From contig NOWV01000100.1 of the NCBI GenBank assembly GCA_003344405.1, positions 186,001-250,000 on the forward strand: a stretch of 64,000 bases of DNA, read 5' to 3'. This DNA comes from Trichoplax sp. H2. Lineage: Eukaryota > Placozoa > Uniplacotomia > Trichoplacea. Below the pieces are notes generated by a model, which was not told the origin of the DNA, made no database searches, and saw only the letters and a program-made list of their open reading frames with translations. This document shows, one piece after another, positions 62,801-64,000 of this stretch (positions within the stretch are counted from its first letter, which is position 1; each line of letters opens with the position of its first letter). A program made the translations under genes and the position numbers.

Positions 62801-63731
62801 CCTGTAGACGTTCCTGCAAGCAAGGCCCACGGATTTCGGAGAAAATTCGCAAAAAAAATTAATCAGAATATTAAGGTTTAATATACATATTGCTCCAAGT
62901 TTCGTATAGCTTCTTTCATCTTAATTTTGTGTATTGTTATATCTAAAAAAGTAATTCTTTTGGAGCTAATATATTGACTACTACTATACGATAGTATGTA
63001 TTAGGATTCGTAAAACGAAGAGGAGAAATAATTTTTTATAAATTTAGGACCATCTTTTCCTGTGAAATTACTATTTGTAGCCGCATCCTTCTTATACGAT
63101 TTCATTGCTTATTTTTGGCATAAATTTAGAGTTTTCCTTTACTCCGGAATTGCCATCGTAGGTGCATCTTTCTTAATCCAACTTTTCCACTTAATTATCA
63201 GAATTAATCGTGATCAAGGATTAGCTCTGTTATGGCATCCAATGATCAAGTAAGCTTTAACTGTGTTATACTAGAATAGTTAACTTTTAAACTAAAATTT
63301 CGTTAACTTTAGTTTGAAGAATCTTGATTCTATATCTCGTATGCGGTATGGATATTCATAGTTTTCAAGATCTATTGTAAATTTGAAATCATAACTATTT
63401 ATGCTATTTTTAATAATTTAAATTTTTTGTAAGTACGAGAAAATTAAATGAATTTTACACTGTAATAAACAAGTACTCCTTTCTCCCCTTCTATGCGAAT
63501 CCTTGCCTTTTTCTCCAAATTAAACTTTGTGCGAAAATTCATTCAAGAATACACGATTCTCGACTTATTGTCTTGGGATTCTTTCTGTTAGCTGGTTTTA
63601 TAATGCTTGATAGCGTTTATATAGCGCTAGTTATTAATTATGCAAGCCATTGCCAACTCTTAATAGTTTATATAAGAGGATTAAAGCAAAAGATCATAGA
63701 ACGGACGTGTAATTTAGAAAACGCTATGAAG
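59818..63731 (+). CDS. gustatory-receptor-like (GRL) seven-helix membrane protein, 3' end outside window
   Basis: Exons 59818-59862 (MMATFSSSQSHKDDE), 61456-61575, 61783-61896, 62061-62207 and 62547-62702 join in phase. Later coding blocks are 63048-63249 and 63548-63731, which join each other in phase 2. A small block at 62808-62875 may be another exon, but the phases from 62702 to 63048 do not close. The N-terminus is soluble, Ser/Asp-rich and cytoplasmic in type. Then come LPIFRVG and several helices (for example INFVYPVLVICFIFGAY, RVFLYSGIAIVGASFLIQL, LGFFLLAGFIMLD). The last block, ending ALVINYASHCQLLIVYIRGL, resembles the conserved late helix of insect Gr and invertebrate GRL proteins. 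GRL genes are known from placozoans and cnidarians; their roles are poorly understood and need not be taste. The family call rests on topology and this segment, so it is moderate. The remainder lies beyond the window edge. Confidence 0.55.
60134..60950. repeat. minisatellite, eight units of about 104 bp, in the GRL-like gene first intron
   Basis: The landmark GGCC/GGCT followed by AT(T)ACATCATAATAAA occurs near 60135, 60238, 60341, 60450, 60555, 60655, 60758 and 60865. Later units alternate between two versions: one with TTATTTCGTATAGTATGG and CGCCAGGTTTACAAGTACT, the other with CATAATATGGTGCCGC and CATCAAGTTTGCAAG. This indicates a two-unit higher-order repeat of about 208 bp. Confidence 0.92.
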
Positions 63732-64000
63732 GTTAGTCATTACTGTATGGTATTACCATATTATTCCCTTTCGCTCTTTGATGATCGTAAATCATACGTA
63801 GATATAAAATTTAGAATTTCAATTAAACACGTATCAGAATAATTCTTTCCATACCTTTTTTACTAAAGTAAAAGAAATTGATCCCGGTCAAGCTAATTTA
63901 GAAATTACAGTAGCACACGAATATACAGTATATGCTGTTGTAAATAATAGTAAAAATTATTTTTTAATTATAATTACTTACTAGTAGATAGTGTTGCTTA

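Overview
The window looks like a piece of a placozoan genome (Trichoplax or a close relative). It is strongly AT-rich. Its genes are split into many short exons by small GT-AG introns, and the gene set is animal: an insulin-like peptide, a rhodopsin-class GPCR, PEX2, URB2, cyclin B3, the dynein-regulatory-complex subunit DRC9/IQCG, ribosomal protein eL33 and a gustatory-receptor-like membrane protein. The animal assignment follows from recognised proteins; the placozoan assignment is inference from gene style and content, not from a database match.

Layout. 1-8.8 kb: gene-poor, nothing recognised. 8.9-10.8 kb (+): a secreted protein with a C-terminal legumain/caspase-like fold whose catalytic residues appear to be lost. 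12.4-15.6 kb (-): PEX2, traced through all ten exons. 16.9-24.8 kb: no convincing gene, but a cluster of several unrelated tandem repeats, one of them spanning an assembly gap of 20 N. 27.1-28.2 kb (-): an intronless class A GPCR. 29.6-38.7 kb (-): URB2, with many exons; both ends were traced and the middle was not fully spliced. 41.7-44.4 kb (+): IQCG/DRC9, 12 exons. 45.6-46.8 kb (-): eL33 (RPL35A), three exons, two of them tiny. 49.4-53.6 kb (+): cyclin B3, nine exons. 56.7-57.5 kb (+): a two-exon insulin-like precursor with eight cysteines. 59.8 kb to the right edge (+): a gustatory-receptor-like gene that runs off the window and carries a 104-bp minisatellite in its first intron.

The genes are not an operon or pathway. 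They are independent housekeeping (ribosome biogenesis, ribosome, peroxisome), ciliary, cell-cycle and signalling genes. Two divergent gene pairs (URB2/IQCG and eL33/cyclin B3) have intergenic regions loaded with the same short palindromic motif, GTACAGTACTGTAC and its fragments, the most unusual non-coding pattern seen. Exon limits come from reading frames, splice consensus and protein-family similarity recalled by eye; no search was run.
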